Origin: Circinella umbellata
Taxonomy: Eukaryota; Mucoromycota; Mucoromycetes; Mucorales; Lichtheimiaceae
NCBI GenBank assembly: GCA_025093555.1
Contig: JAIWNF010000016.1
Location: 124,001-188,000 of the forward strand
Direction of reading: 5' to 3'
DNA length: 64,000 nt
A model generated the notes under the pieces. That model did not search any database. It was not told where the DNA came from and saw nothing but the letters and a program-made list of their open reading frames with translations. The position numbers and the translations under genes were made by a program. Positions 1 through 10,571 of this stretch are shown piece after piece (the first letter of the stretch is position 1; each line of letters begins with the position of its first letter).

Positions 1-776
1 ATCATTAGCATTGCTTGAAATATGATGAAAAGTTTTGTTTTTGTAACGAGTTCAATTACAGGTTTTCCTATATGTATCATTTGTGTTTGTTGTTGAATTA
101 TCGTATTTAAAAATGCGTAACCATACAAAGGAAGGAGGGTTGGAGGAGGGGAATATATACTGGTTTCTGTGTGCGTGAAGGATGTGGAATATTTGCTTTC
201 TATAAAAGGTAATGAGTACATAAAAAAATAGGTTGAAATAAAAAAAAAGAATATAAGAAAGATATTTTTATAATATATACAGTTGTCGGTGAAGTAATAA
301 TGGTATCTTGTAATATATTTATATTGAAAACGGATGCTTGGATAAGTGATATAAAAGAGGTTTCTCTAAAATAAAGATATTGATGAAAAGAATGGAAAAG
401 AAAGAAGAAATACGTACAGCACATTTCAAATAGAAACGGGACAGATTAAATTGTAATATTTTTGATTGTTTGCTCATTGGCATTGGATAGTAATCATGCA
501 AAACATGACTTGTAGACATCCAATCCAAGCTGCTTAAATCGAAAAATTATTGTCGTGATATCGATATTTTCTTGATCATTTTTTAAATATCCATCTAATT
601 TTACTAATACATGAAGTGGTGCGAGAAGGGTTGAGCTTGGTAGTTTATTACAAATAAAGCTTCAACTTCTGATAATGTCGTAGGTACATTAGTTAGATCG
701 ATCAAAGAATCTTGTAAGTCTTTTGTTCCTACTAGTAGTTCTAATGCTCTTTGTCAATTCTTTTTAGTGTATCGTT
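1..776. other. AT-rich intergenic, no supported gene
   Basis: Only short ORFs with low-complexity phenylalanine/isoleucine/tyrosine-rich translations are present. No domain or splice-consistent exon chain was found. The stretch ends at the target-site duplication of the first solo LTR. Confidence 0.5.
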
Positions 777-1226
777 TGTGATATTTGGTTATTTTAATAA
801 AAGTAGGAAATAAAAACAGACAAGGTATGAATCCTTTGAGACTTTGTTATATATCTTTAATAATAATTTTGAAACTAGAATAAAAGTTATTTCTTTAAAA
901 TAATATTTACAACCCGTATTTATATGATTTCTATTCTATGAGTTATGGGGCTTAGTTAATAGAATGATGTGGGTGAATGATAGTAAAGTCAGGTACTTGA
1001 TATTAGTCATTAATATTGAAAAGGTTACTATAGCTACTGTTTTGAAGTATATTGGGCTTAGCCATGATACTCTCTTTTATTCTTTAATTTAAGTTGACGA
1101 GGCGCAGGACATCGTTATGCGATTGTACTTAGTTTCCTTTTTAGAATTGAGTTCTGTTCACGTCTGTATTTTAAATATTTTAAATATGATTCCTTATTTT
1201 ATCTGGGATAAAGAGATAATACAACA
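777..1226 (-). mobile_element. Solo LTR, copy 1 (5-bp TSD TCGTT)
   Basis: A 450-bp block that is the reverse complement of the LTR at 4026-4485 with few differences. Read on the minus strand it starts TGTTGTATTA and ends AAATATCACA, the TG...CA ends of an LTR. It is flanked by the direct repeat TCGTT at 772-776 and 1227-1231, a typical 5-bp integrase target duplication. No internal retrotransposon sequence adjoins it, so it is a solo LTR left by LTR-LTR recombination. It lacks a few bases near its 5' end compared with copy 2. Whether the parent was Gypsy or Copia cannot be told from the LTR alone. Confidence 0.88.
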
Positions 1227-1793
1227 TCGTTTTTTACATAACACCCTGAAAATCAAACTGGCTAAATGACCTGGTGATTTATATTTAATTTGTTGCATTG
1301 TCCAATGATGACCATACATTAATAGATGACAAGCCCAGAACTTTCCTACAGTGGCAGTACGATACGATTCAAGCGACCACAGGCGATTGGCATGATTCTT
1401 AGTGTAATCGCAAAGAAATCAAATATGTTTGATGGTATCTGATTGATTGTTTCGATACATTTTTCGGATTAAGTATAGAATACAGGGCAACTTTAATTTT
1501 TTCATTAAAATTTAAATTTTATTATTTTTAATATATATGTATTAACTTTAATTATTTAGTAATATCATTTATAAAAATAAATATTTTCAGTATCTTAATT
1601 TATTTTAATTTAATTTGAGATAAAAAAAAGGGCAAAAAAAACCTTATAGGATCGTATAAGGAATAAAAACAATTTGTTTTTTGTTTTTTGTTTTTTTTTT
1701 AAAGAAATTAATCATTTATAGATTTGTTTAAGTTAACAAATCTACACTGTTGTGTTTCTAAAAATTAAAAACACTATTTTTATTTTTTATAGT
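1227..1793. other. AT-rich spacer between two transposons
   Basis: No ORF or splice-consistent exon was recognised. The sequence becomes very A/T-homopolymeric toward 1600-1740. Confidence 0.5.
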
Positions 1794-1795
1794 TA

Positions 1796-2630
1796 CAGTA
1801 AGTATTCGCTAAACCGGTACTCGTTAAACCGGTATATCGCTAAACCGGTAGTATCTCTCAATTATTTTTTATATACTTAGTAAAATACCGGTAATTCGCT
1901 AAACCGGTATTCGGTGAACTTTCCTAAATATTTACCGGGTTTATAATAGTATTATTTTATCTTGTATAATTTAATATTAGTCTTTTTAATGGTGAAATCA
2001 GTAATACAGGCTTCCTTTAATCTCATACCAGCTCTTCCCTTTGTTTTCAGCTGGCTACTTTGTTTTCATAGCAATCAAAAATACATAAATCATTCTTGTC
2101 GTCAAGAGAAAGCTTCTCAACATCTTGTTGATAACAGTGTCTCTTTTTCGCCAACTTCACATAGATGCTTTTCTCTTTTTTCTCATCTGCGTACATATGT
2201 ACTTCTTTTCAACTTTGTCATGTACTTGTTCATTACCATTTCATATGTAATCATGTTGTTGATACAATTCGTTTTTACTCATTTATTCGACTGCTAACCA
2301 AGGTCCATATTAAACACACTTTGTTGTAAATTCATTATTAATCCAGTCTCTGATTAATTATTACTATTTGGTGTATACACTAGTGTCATTTTTATCACTA
2401 AAAGATTAGCTCAAGTAAATAGCAAAGCTACATTAAGCAGCTAGCTACACTATATGAACTATCATTTTTTTTTATCTTACATATCCCTACAGCTTAATTT
2501 AATTATAGTTATTTTTCCAGTATATTCTACATATTAGTACCAGCTGCGTTTCAATTCGCTAAACCGGTAATTCGCTAAACCGGTACAAATCCTCACATAT
2601 ATTGGGTACCGGTTTAGCGAATACTTACTG
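1796..2630. mobile_element. Pogo/Tc1-mariner-type MITE with multiple subterminal repeats
   Basis: An 835-bp element bounded by perfect inverted termini beginning CAGTAAGTATTCGCTAAACC (1796 inward, and inward from 2630). It is flanked on both sides by TA (1794-1795 and 2631-2632), the target duplication of Tc1/mariner/pogo elements. The ATTCGCTAAACCGGTA motif is repeated seven times: at 1804, 1820 (variant), 1835 (variant), 1894, 2554 and 2570 on the plus strand, and inverted at 2607-2622. These look like transposase-binding sites. The interior (ORF at 1962-2297) shows no DDE transposase, so the element is non-autonomous. Confidence 0.85.
1804..2622. repeat. Seven-copy ATTCGCTAAACCGGTA motif
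   Basis: Copies cluster within about 110 bp of the left end (four) and about 80 bp of the right end (three, one inverted) of the MITE. The core CTAAACCGGTA is almost invariant; the variation lies in the first few bases. This arrangement suits subterminal transposase-binding sites. Confidence 0.8.
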
Positions 2631-2632
2631 TA

Positions 2633-3710
2633 CACCTAAACGCATGCAACTAGTATCAATAAGGTCAATACTGTCCTCTTATTGGCCAATAAATATTTTT
2701 TGTTTTTTTTTAATTTTATTAAGAAGAAAACTTAAAATGAATTAAATTTTCTAATGAAAAATTTAATAAAAGGATTCCATTAGTTAAATAAAATAGATCA
2801 TGTGCACCCGGTCAAAACAAAGTTTAATTTGTTTTTTTTTATTTTATTAATTAATTTCTTTTAAAAGTAAATGTAAATAATATTTACCTTACTTTCTAAG
2901 TATCTTTTTATTTAATAATAAAAACTCAATTTTTATTTAAATATATGTTGAATTTAAAAATGTTAATTTGTTAATTATATTTACAATTGTATATTTAGCT
3001 TTCAAAATAGAGTTCTTCAAAAATTTAGAGATAATAAGGTACATAAAGATATTTCAATGAAAGAAAATGATGATTTTTTATTTTCATTATCAAAAGATGA
3101 AAATATAGATAATAAATATATATTGGATAATTATTTATAAAATCAAATTGTTCAAAAAAAATCATAGAACATATAATTAATAAAGAAAAATAGCTACAAA
3201 AATATTGATAAAAACATAATTCATTGAAAAATAGTATTAGTCATGAAAAAATAATTAAAAATGAAATGAATTTTCTAATGAATAATGAAATCAAAAATAA
3301 TATAGAAAATATTGATAAAAATAAGTAAATAATTGGTTAAGAAAAGAAACAATAGATAATAAGAATAGTAAATTAACTTTTAAATCACAATCTATTTTAT
3401 ATTCAATGAAATAAATAATTAGTAGTTATATATCTTTACTGAACATTTTATTATCAAAAATTATAATACCCTATATTCTATATTTGATCCCATTTTTTAT
3501 ATCATCAATGGACATAGACACAAATCGTTTTGGTAATGATGAACCTAGGAAAGCATATCATGTTGTTGATGCTGTTAAACCATAATAACCAGCCAATCCC
3601 AACAGCTCGATATTTGCCTAATGAATCACCACTTGATAATGTATATTTCCAAACTCTTCTTTTGTATTATTGCTGGCTTGGAGTCTCAAACTATATTCAT
3701 GTCTCTGGGG
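2633..3710. other. Very AT-rich region, no supported gene
   Basis: From 2700 to 3480 the sequence is mostly A/T runs with frequent stops. Weak overlapping ORFs at 3530-3875 give no recognisable domain. Confidence 0.45.
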
Positions 3711-4022
3711 TCATGTACAATCATCATAACCCAGATGGTTTTGAAAAAATACATCAAAATGAGTAAGAGTAAACCAAAATGTTTCACCAAGTACAATTGC
3801 TTCCATAAGTTTCGATGTATGTTCAATAATAGCTTCATTCAAATCTTCATTGGTATCATCTTGTACGGCAAGTAGCATATCGTTCTCTTTCATTATCTGT
3901 AAATGATGGTATCCACCTTTGTCCACAAACCCATCCAGCGCTTTTAGTAAAATAGCTAAAGTATTTGATTTATGGTTTCTCAATGTTGCGATACCTACAA
4001 ACCAACAAGAGTAAACCATCAA
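3711..4022 (-). pseudogene. Unrecognised ORF fragment abutting a solo LTR
   Basis: A 103-aa open frame that runs to within a few bases of the LTR target duplication. The translation is not low-complexity (an acidic stretch with DDTNEDLNEAIIEH and an aromatic C-terminus), so it may be real coding sequence. No family is recognised. On the minus strand the sequence just inside its start contains TTTGTAG followed by GTATCGC, resembling a 3' splice site, so the LTR may have landed in an intron or beside an exon of a gene that once continued rightward. Could equally be transposon debris. Confidence 0.25.
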
Positions 4023-4025
4023 GTT

Positions 4026-4485
4026 TGTTGTATTATAAGAACATTATCTCTTTATCCCAGATGAAATAAGAAATCATACTTAAAATATTTAAAATACAGA
4101 CGTGAACAGAACTCAATTCTAAAAAGGAAACTGAGTAAAATCGCATAGCGATGTCCTGCGCCTCATTAACTTAAATTAAAGAATAAAAGAGAGTATCATG
4201 GCTAAGCCCAATATACTTCAGAACAGTAGCTATAGTAACCTTCTCAATATTAATGACTAATATCAAGTACCCGACTTTACTGTCAATCACCCACATCATT
4301 CTATTAACTAAGCCCCATAACTCATAGAATAGAAATTATATAAATACGGGTTGTAAATATTATTTTAAAAAAATAACTTTATTCTAGTTTCTAAATTATT
4401 ATTAAAGATATATAACAAAGTCTTAAAGGATTTATACCTTGTCTGTTTTTATTTCCTACTCTTATTAAAATAACCAAATATCACA
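4026..4485 (+). mobile_element. Solo LTR, copy 2 (5-bp TSD AAGTT)
   Basis: A 460-bp LTR starting TGTTGTATTATAAGAACATT and ending CCAAATATCACA. The direct repeat AAGTT at 4021-4025 and 4486-4490 is the target-site duplication. It is in opposite orientation to copy 1 and closely similar to it; copy 3 (45486-45900) is more diverged. Confidence 0.9.
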
Positions 4486-4567
4486 AAGTTGATTAGTTTA
4501 TGTATATATGATTTTTTAAAACTTCCCCAAAGTTATGTACAAGAAACCATTAGTGTCATTTCGGACC

Positions 4568-4930
4568 TCATTTAATATCCTCAGCCTTATGCATCGCTTT
4601 AAATCTTTTGGTCGCATCATATGTTCTTTCTGGTGTATCATATAAATCGGAAATAGGTTGTTTATAAGCTTCTAAAAAGCTATGCGAACCACTTGGTGTT
4701 AATAAAAGTTGGTTGTCATAGTTGTCAAGATCGAATGTGTCGAGATTGTCATCGTCATCTTGATTAGAACTGACAACAATAGTTGGAGAGCTGATGGTAT
4801 TAGTATTGCTGGGTTCTTTCTTCTCACAAAAAATGGTGATTTGATAATTGCTAATAGATTCAGCAGCTGATTCAAACATCTCAAACTCTTCTTCTGTTAC
4901 TTGAAGTTTAACGAGGGCAGACTTAAACAT
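4568..4930 (-). CDS. Hypothetical protein, possible exon
   Basis: A 120-aa ORF with an acidic, asparagine-rich middle (NQDDDDNLDTFDLDNYDN) and a charged C-terminus. No family is recognised. A further short ORF lies upstream on the same strand (5085-5315, with tryptophans and a basic tail), and the two could be exons of one gene, but I found no convincing phase-consistent join. Low confidence that it is functional. Confidence 0.3.
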   Translation of the reverse strand: MFKSALVKLQVTEEEFEMFESAAESISNYQITIFCEKKEPSNTNTISSPTIVVSSNQDDDDNLDTFDLDNYDNQLLLTPSGSHSFLEAYKQPISDLYDTPERTYDATKRFKAMHKAEDIK

Positions 4931-5315
4931 GGTTCTTAAAAATCCAGGTATATCCTTTCCAAAATGACTCCTTGTTGGACATATAATTTTTGTAAAACAG
5001 AAATTTTTCGAATGAAGCTGTTACATTTACTCGCCATTAAAGTAGTATTATCATTTGTTATCGTTATACTGATTGCGCACTGCATTAATAAACATGATTT
5101 GAATGTATCCTTGTTGCCATCTTGCCAAGTTGAAATCGTGCTAGATCTTGTTTAGAAAGAATTACATTCCACCAACTGGGCCATTGCATGTACGAAATGC
5201 GCTTTGTAGATTTCATAAATTCAACACGCGTCTTCCAATCTTCAATATATGTCAAAATATCAATTATAATTCTGTTCTGTAACTTTGTAAAACTTGAATT
5301 ATGTGTTTGTTTCAT

Positions 5316-6138
5316 ATTGGATAAAAGGGATTCAACTAAAAACTGTTAAACCAAAGAAGAGTATGTGAAAAAAAACGTATATACGTATAATGGATTTTAA
5401 AAATGAGTAAAATATGTTCAGTGATTAAAAAAAGTCTGGATTTGTAAAGAATGAGTCGCGTTGATACGTTTCGGTCGTATCGTGTTAAAAAAATGAATAA
5501 AAAATAATATAATTCCGAGTATATGACTCAAGGAAAAGGATAAGTTAAAATAAATAACTTATAAAAATAAAAGAGTTTGGTTAATTTAATAACCAACAAA
5601 ATACAGTAAATCAATCCCGATTGTAGGGAGAAAATAGAAAATAATGGTGAGTGAACCAAGTAGTTTATTAACTTTGTAAACTTAGTAGAACTAAAGATTT
5701 AATTGAGGAAGAAAGATGTCTTATTTATACTAATTTCTATCTATCTTTCCTAAGTTGATAATTGGCTGTAATTCATATATATTAGTAACTTGTACTTGTA
5801 ACAACTTACAAGTGTTGTAGTTACTTGTACGTATGCCGCTTACTGGTTTAGGTAGCATTCACATATACGAGTAGCGATTAATAAAGTTGATAATACATAT
5901 ACATAATAAAATAAAAAGAAGAAAAAGGGGGAAGCGCAAATGGGTAACAATATGCTGGATCGTTTTAATATATGAAAATAATTATTTGTGATGGTAATGC
6001 TATGCGATATTTTATATGTTTTATTCAAGTGACCTTATGCTAGATCATCACAACCTATAGCTGATGTAGATTTATTCAATTTTATTTTTGGGTATTTATA
6101 AGAACAACGCGTAATAAAACAACGCTATACTAGAGTTT
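5316..6138. other. Intergenic, nothing recognised
   Basis: No gene, repeat or terminal structure could be supported. Confidence 0.4.
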
Positions 6139-6468
6139 TTATTGTCGCTTCTTTCCATATTTAGCAAATGCTGCTCTAAGACTGTTAGGGTTTTTATAAT
6201 CCCAATTAAGCTCTTCTCTTCCTTCTTGCAAATAGAGCACCCAGCTCATCATCTTGCCCCCTTTAGCTCTATCTTTTTCAAACTTCTCTATAAACTTCAT
6301 TCTTTCTTCATAATCATATGTTCTTTCTTTTTCACCACCACGTGTTCTCTGGTATTTATCACAATATTCTTCAGCGTCATCCTCCGTAATCTCATCTGAT
6401 TTTCTTTTTTTGATCTTCGTTATATTTAGCGGACTGGGATACAGCCTGTCTAGCCATCTTTCTTTCAA
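6139..6468 (-). CDS. Hypothetical 109-aa charged protein (exon or small gene)
   Basis: The translation is strongly biased to charged residues, with a lysine-rich KIKKRKSDE segment near the N-terminus and a C-terminal part containing W, Y and SLRAAFAKYGKK, faintly reminiscent of small Myb/SANT-like or transposon-associated DNA-binding modules. That resemblance is only an impression. The composition is unlike the surrounding AT-rich shadow ORFs, which suggests true coding capacity. No partner exon was found with confidence. Confidence 0.35.
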   Translation of the reverse strand: MKERWLDRLYPSPLNITKIKKRKSDEITEDDAEEYCDKYQRTRGGEKERTYDYEERMKFIEKFEKDRAKGGKMMSWVLYLQEGREELNWDYKNPNSLRAAFAKYGKKRQ

Positions 6469-7690
6469 GAATGCATTAAAAAGTATACATAATAATAATT
6501 AGTTTTTTGTCAAATATTTTATAACTCTTTATTATAGAAATGTCATGTTTATTAATATCGATTATTGATATAGTTATGCTGAATAAAAGATACCTACCTT
6601 GTTAGTCAGAGATGGAATCGCTCTAGTAAATAAAAAAAGGTTAGTAATTGTATTTCTGATATTCCTACAGAATATGTTATCATTGAACCTAATGATGATG
6701 TTGAAAGTAGCATTTACTTACGAGCTGGTATTACGTTGCTAGCGTGTATTTTATTCGCGACGCCTCTGTACAACCCAAACAGTGTTTTATCTCAAGCGTA
6801 ACAAGGATTGGGTAACCTAGTTCTCACCATTCATATCTTGGGGGAATCGAGATAGCGCCTCTTTTACTTGTTAGGCTAACTCCATTGATTATTGAATCCT
6901 TTAGATCTTTTTGAATGGTACTCAGAGTTGATCAAGACGTCTTCTTGATGTTATTACTGACTTCTGCTTCCTTATCCTTAATAACACTTTTAATTATACA
7001 CTGAAATTTTATCAGGTATTGCTTACCTTGTTCAGAGAACTATCTGTGTCAATAAGTGCCTGTAATACGACGGCTGCCTTTAACCTCGATTTTGGCACAA
7101 GGAAAGATTCCGGTAGAGTCGAAGCAGGATTGGATGGAGAGAGGAAGAGGAGAAGGAGGGCTGAGGGCTGAGGGCTGCTACCTATATATGATAACGAAAG
7201 ATGGTGTGTTGCTATTAAAAACTTTAACATAATATCAATGTCAAATAAACTATACCTTATCAGATAGTTCTTGAAGGAAAGTGATTATTTGCTCTCTCTG
7301 TTTTGTACAGCAAATAATCCGTTTTCAACGCGTTCGAACTTTTTTTCAGTATCTTCCTTGAACATATGAAATCCTTTTTGAGGCTATTAAGATCTTCAGA
7401 AATCTCAGTGAAGTTTGGTGATGAAACTTGTTCCTGTTGATTAAACATGTCTTCATCAGAAAGTGGATTATTGAACTAAGTAATGATACTGAATGTCATG
7501 GCAGATGATGGAGAAAGGAAAAAAAGAAAAAAGGATGTTGACAAAATGAAATTGAGAGTGATATTGTTATTTTTATTTTTTGCGAAAGTAAAGGTTAGTG
7601 GCAAAATTGACGCACCGATATGAAAAGAGTGTATACAATAACGAGAAAAACTACTTTAAGTAACTTTTGTCAATCTTGAGAATATTAACC
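6469..7690. other. Intergenic, degenerate sequence
   Basis: Scattered short ORFs (for example 7012-7230 and 7260-7448 on the minus strand) without recognisable domains. No splice-consistent chain was found. Confidence 0.4.
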
Positions 7691-9724
7691 ATGGGCAAAC
7701 GTTTTCGAAAATGTGAAGAATGTGAAGATTTCTTGCTATGAAAGAAAGGATGACATACTTCATCAACTTACATGCCAAAATAATAAAGACTCCCCCTCGG
7801 TGGCAAATGCCAAGAAGCACATTCAACAACGCAAGAAAGTTAGACAAACTGTCAGTAGTGCCCCGGAAAACAATGAAAGTGCTAGTGCCCAATATGAACA
7901 GCAACCACGCCTCAACAATATCAGTCAGTTAGTTTAATATACACACACATAAATAATCCAGATCGATACAAAACTAAATATTCATATATAAATTTACACA
8001 ATAACATTGAAAATTCCATGCACAGTACAGAAGCACATGAAAGTGGTGAAAACATAAGTGACACTGGTAATTTTTCACGCGAAAATGATTACATACGTAG
8101 AAATAGCAAATTCAGGGGCCTCCTTAAATAGTATAATGCAGTATTCTGAAACATCACCAAATGTAGGAGATCATCCTTCATTTTTTGGTTCATCTCCGTG
8201 CTATGACATAATTCAGAGAGAAAAAAAGGTAGTGTATATAAAGATGAGGGAAAAGGTTTTAAGAATGGTGGTAGACTGGCTGTAACCAATATACCACACA
8301 TTGAACGAGTTCAAACACTCCAAGATGAAGTGAGTAATGAATTCAACAAGCTTCCCAAGGTTCATAACTTGGGCAGTACAGCTTGTGACAAGTTTATTAC
8401 CAAACTTTTCAATAGCTATATCAAAGATGAGTAATTCAACAAGTCATTAAAGATAGAATCATATTACAAAAATAAAGAGCTATAATATAATAGTAAATTA
8501 AAAAAAACTCGTGCATAGAAAATAAACCGCTTCTTTCAAGATATCATGCTGAAAAACGAATGGCTGACATATACCCCTTAAAACGAGACTGTTATGCTAT
8601 ATGCCAAATCAACTGTAGTCTGTTTCTTGAGAGCTTTCAAGAAAAATGTGTTAAATGTGGTACTTCCACAACAGCCACACACCCTTTCATACTCTCCTCC
8701 CGTCAAGCAGCCTGCCTGTCTTATATCGCAATCATGCTTTCGCACTCTTTTTTTCACAAAATCCGAACGAGAAAACAAGGAAGAATTTTATAAATTGGAA
8801 AATATATGGGATGGTAGCATCTATCAAAAACAAAAGAACAAGCTCTTTAAGGACGACCTGGCACTGTGGCGGGACTCTAGCAAGATGTCTTTGTACTATT
8901 TAATTGAGGGGGAGGAACATCGCACTTGTTACTGTTCTTATAATGAATCTTCCAAGCTTTGAAAGGTGTATATAACTGAAATATACACGATTATTATAAA
9001 TAATGTTATTTTAGTTTTTGTGACATTATTAAAATACGTTACTAATTCTACGATTCTTTTATATAGATACAAAATTTCTTCAATGATTCAGGTTATAGCT
9101 ATTCCTCCAGTCAAGTCTGCAACTCATTGCTTCGATAGTTTTCTTTTTTCTCTCTATAAAGAGCATAATGTTCCACAAAAGTATGGCATCATTATATCTT
9201 GTAGCAATGTTACTTTTCATTCAAAAGTGCGTGTTCTTTTAATAACTAGAGATATAGTTGGTGTTCAAGTACTTATTCATTACAAAACATTCCGCTTTGC
9301 ATATGGCTGTCCATGTCCTGTATACAGCTCACAAACATACCGAGAAGGAATGGAAATGGATCCACCGGGTTCTTTGTTGGAAACCCACTCAGTGTCTATG
9401 AAGTACATCATAAAATTGAATTTACCGAAGAAACATTCAATTGTTCCAGTAAGTCTAAGTTTCAGTGAAGCAACACCTACATGTATAATTCCTCATCTCA
9501 TAATTATTTGCAATATTGTCTCTTTTATATTTTCGTAAAGAGACATTACAGCACCTACCCCAGTGGCAAAACTAGATGCTTTTTTAGTCTAGATACATCA
9601 CATTTCTTTGGATCTAAAAATGCTGAAAAATATATTTGGGAATTGGTTATTTCTTCTTACTCTAACGTAGATATTCCCTTTCGATTACTTTTAAAACGAC
9701 GTGAATATGTTGGAAAGGCTATTA

Positions 9725-10571
9725 CAGAGGGTCCCCGTTAATTTCATAGGGCCATTTCCCAATTTTTTTGTGAAAATAAAGGGGTGTGAAAATTAACGGA
9801 TACTATGAAATTTTTTTCCAAGAATGTGCATATATTGAATACTTCAGCTTACTACTGTATACAGTATCTTTTAATGCGTCAAAATACGTATTAATTAATA
9901 ACTTATTTCTATATGATCGCTCTTAATGCATTTTTGGAACTATTTCTTTTTTTATTTGAGCATATCTATGACTTTTTTTTGAAAAAATAAAAGCTATATA
10001 TAGTCCCCAAGAGATGCAGAGATAATTTATCTATTATATTATTCCATTTTTTCATTTTTTTTCCATCTTTCTATATCTCTGCTCTATATATACTAAAACA
10101 AAATGACAGTAACCAAATCTAACGTCGGCTTGACAGCTGAACAGTATAGTATTCTGGCTGAGAAAAAAAAGACTTAACCCGCGAACCATGACAAACCGAT
10201 CACTAGCATTATGGGCTAAAAATGAATTCAAGTTGTTTAAGGCACCTGATATTAGTACGATATCTAAAGGCTTAAAGCGAGAAAAACAAGAAGAGAATAA
10301 ACATTGAATAAACTCTTAAAAAAAACATGTAAATGGCGTAATAAAAAAAGTAACCCATCCTGTATACTAATTTAATTACAATCCTTATATTTATCACATA
10401 ATTTTTTTTTGATTTACATACCCGTTAAGAATTCAATGCCGCTAAGTGCTGTGAAAATGAAATTAAGGGGGATGTGAAAATTTTCTTATGTTATTTTTAC
10501 CATTCCTTGATTTTTTGTGAAGTTATTGAGGTGTGAAAATTAACGGATATGAAATTAACGGGGACCCTCTG
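9725..10571 (+). mobile_element. Nested pogo/Tigger-type element, non-autonomous
   Basis: An 847-bp element with inverted termini CAGAGGGTCCCCGTTAATTT (inward from 9725 and from 10571) and flanking TA duplication (9723-9724 and 10572-10573). It carries only the N-terminal part of a pogo/Tigger transposase. It lies inside the older Tnp2-like relic: removing it with one TA makes the flanking reading frame continuous across the insertion (...KRREYVGKAI joined to TDSSYLILSPAF...), so the host frame was still open when it inserted. Confidence 0.88.
10103..10307 (+). pseudogene. N-terminal CENP-B/Tigger-type HTH remnant, frameshifted
   Basis: The frame starting at 10103 encodes MTVTKSNVGLTAEQYSILAE and stops after a run of eight A. 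In the frame one base over, translation continues with NPRTMTNRSLALWAKNEF and LFKAPDISTIS, the conserved CENP-B N-terminal/pogo helix-turn-helix motif (LxW...F....P...TIS). It stops at 10305. One extra A in the homopolymer explains the break. There is no DDE catalytic domain, so the element depends on a transposase elsewhere. Confidence 0.8.

Noticed and set aside
777..4490. Long inverted repeats (777-1226 and 4026-4485) as the ends of a 3.7-kb DNA transposon
   Set aside because: Each copy has its own different 5-bp target duplication and TG...CA ends, so they are two independent solo LTRs.
3711..5315. A single minus-strand gene spanning 5315-3711 with the LTR in an intron
   Set aside because: Attractive layout, but no phase-consistent donor was found at the end of the 4568-4930 ORF; kept as separate low-confidence fragments.
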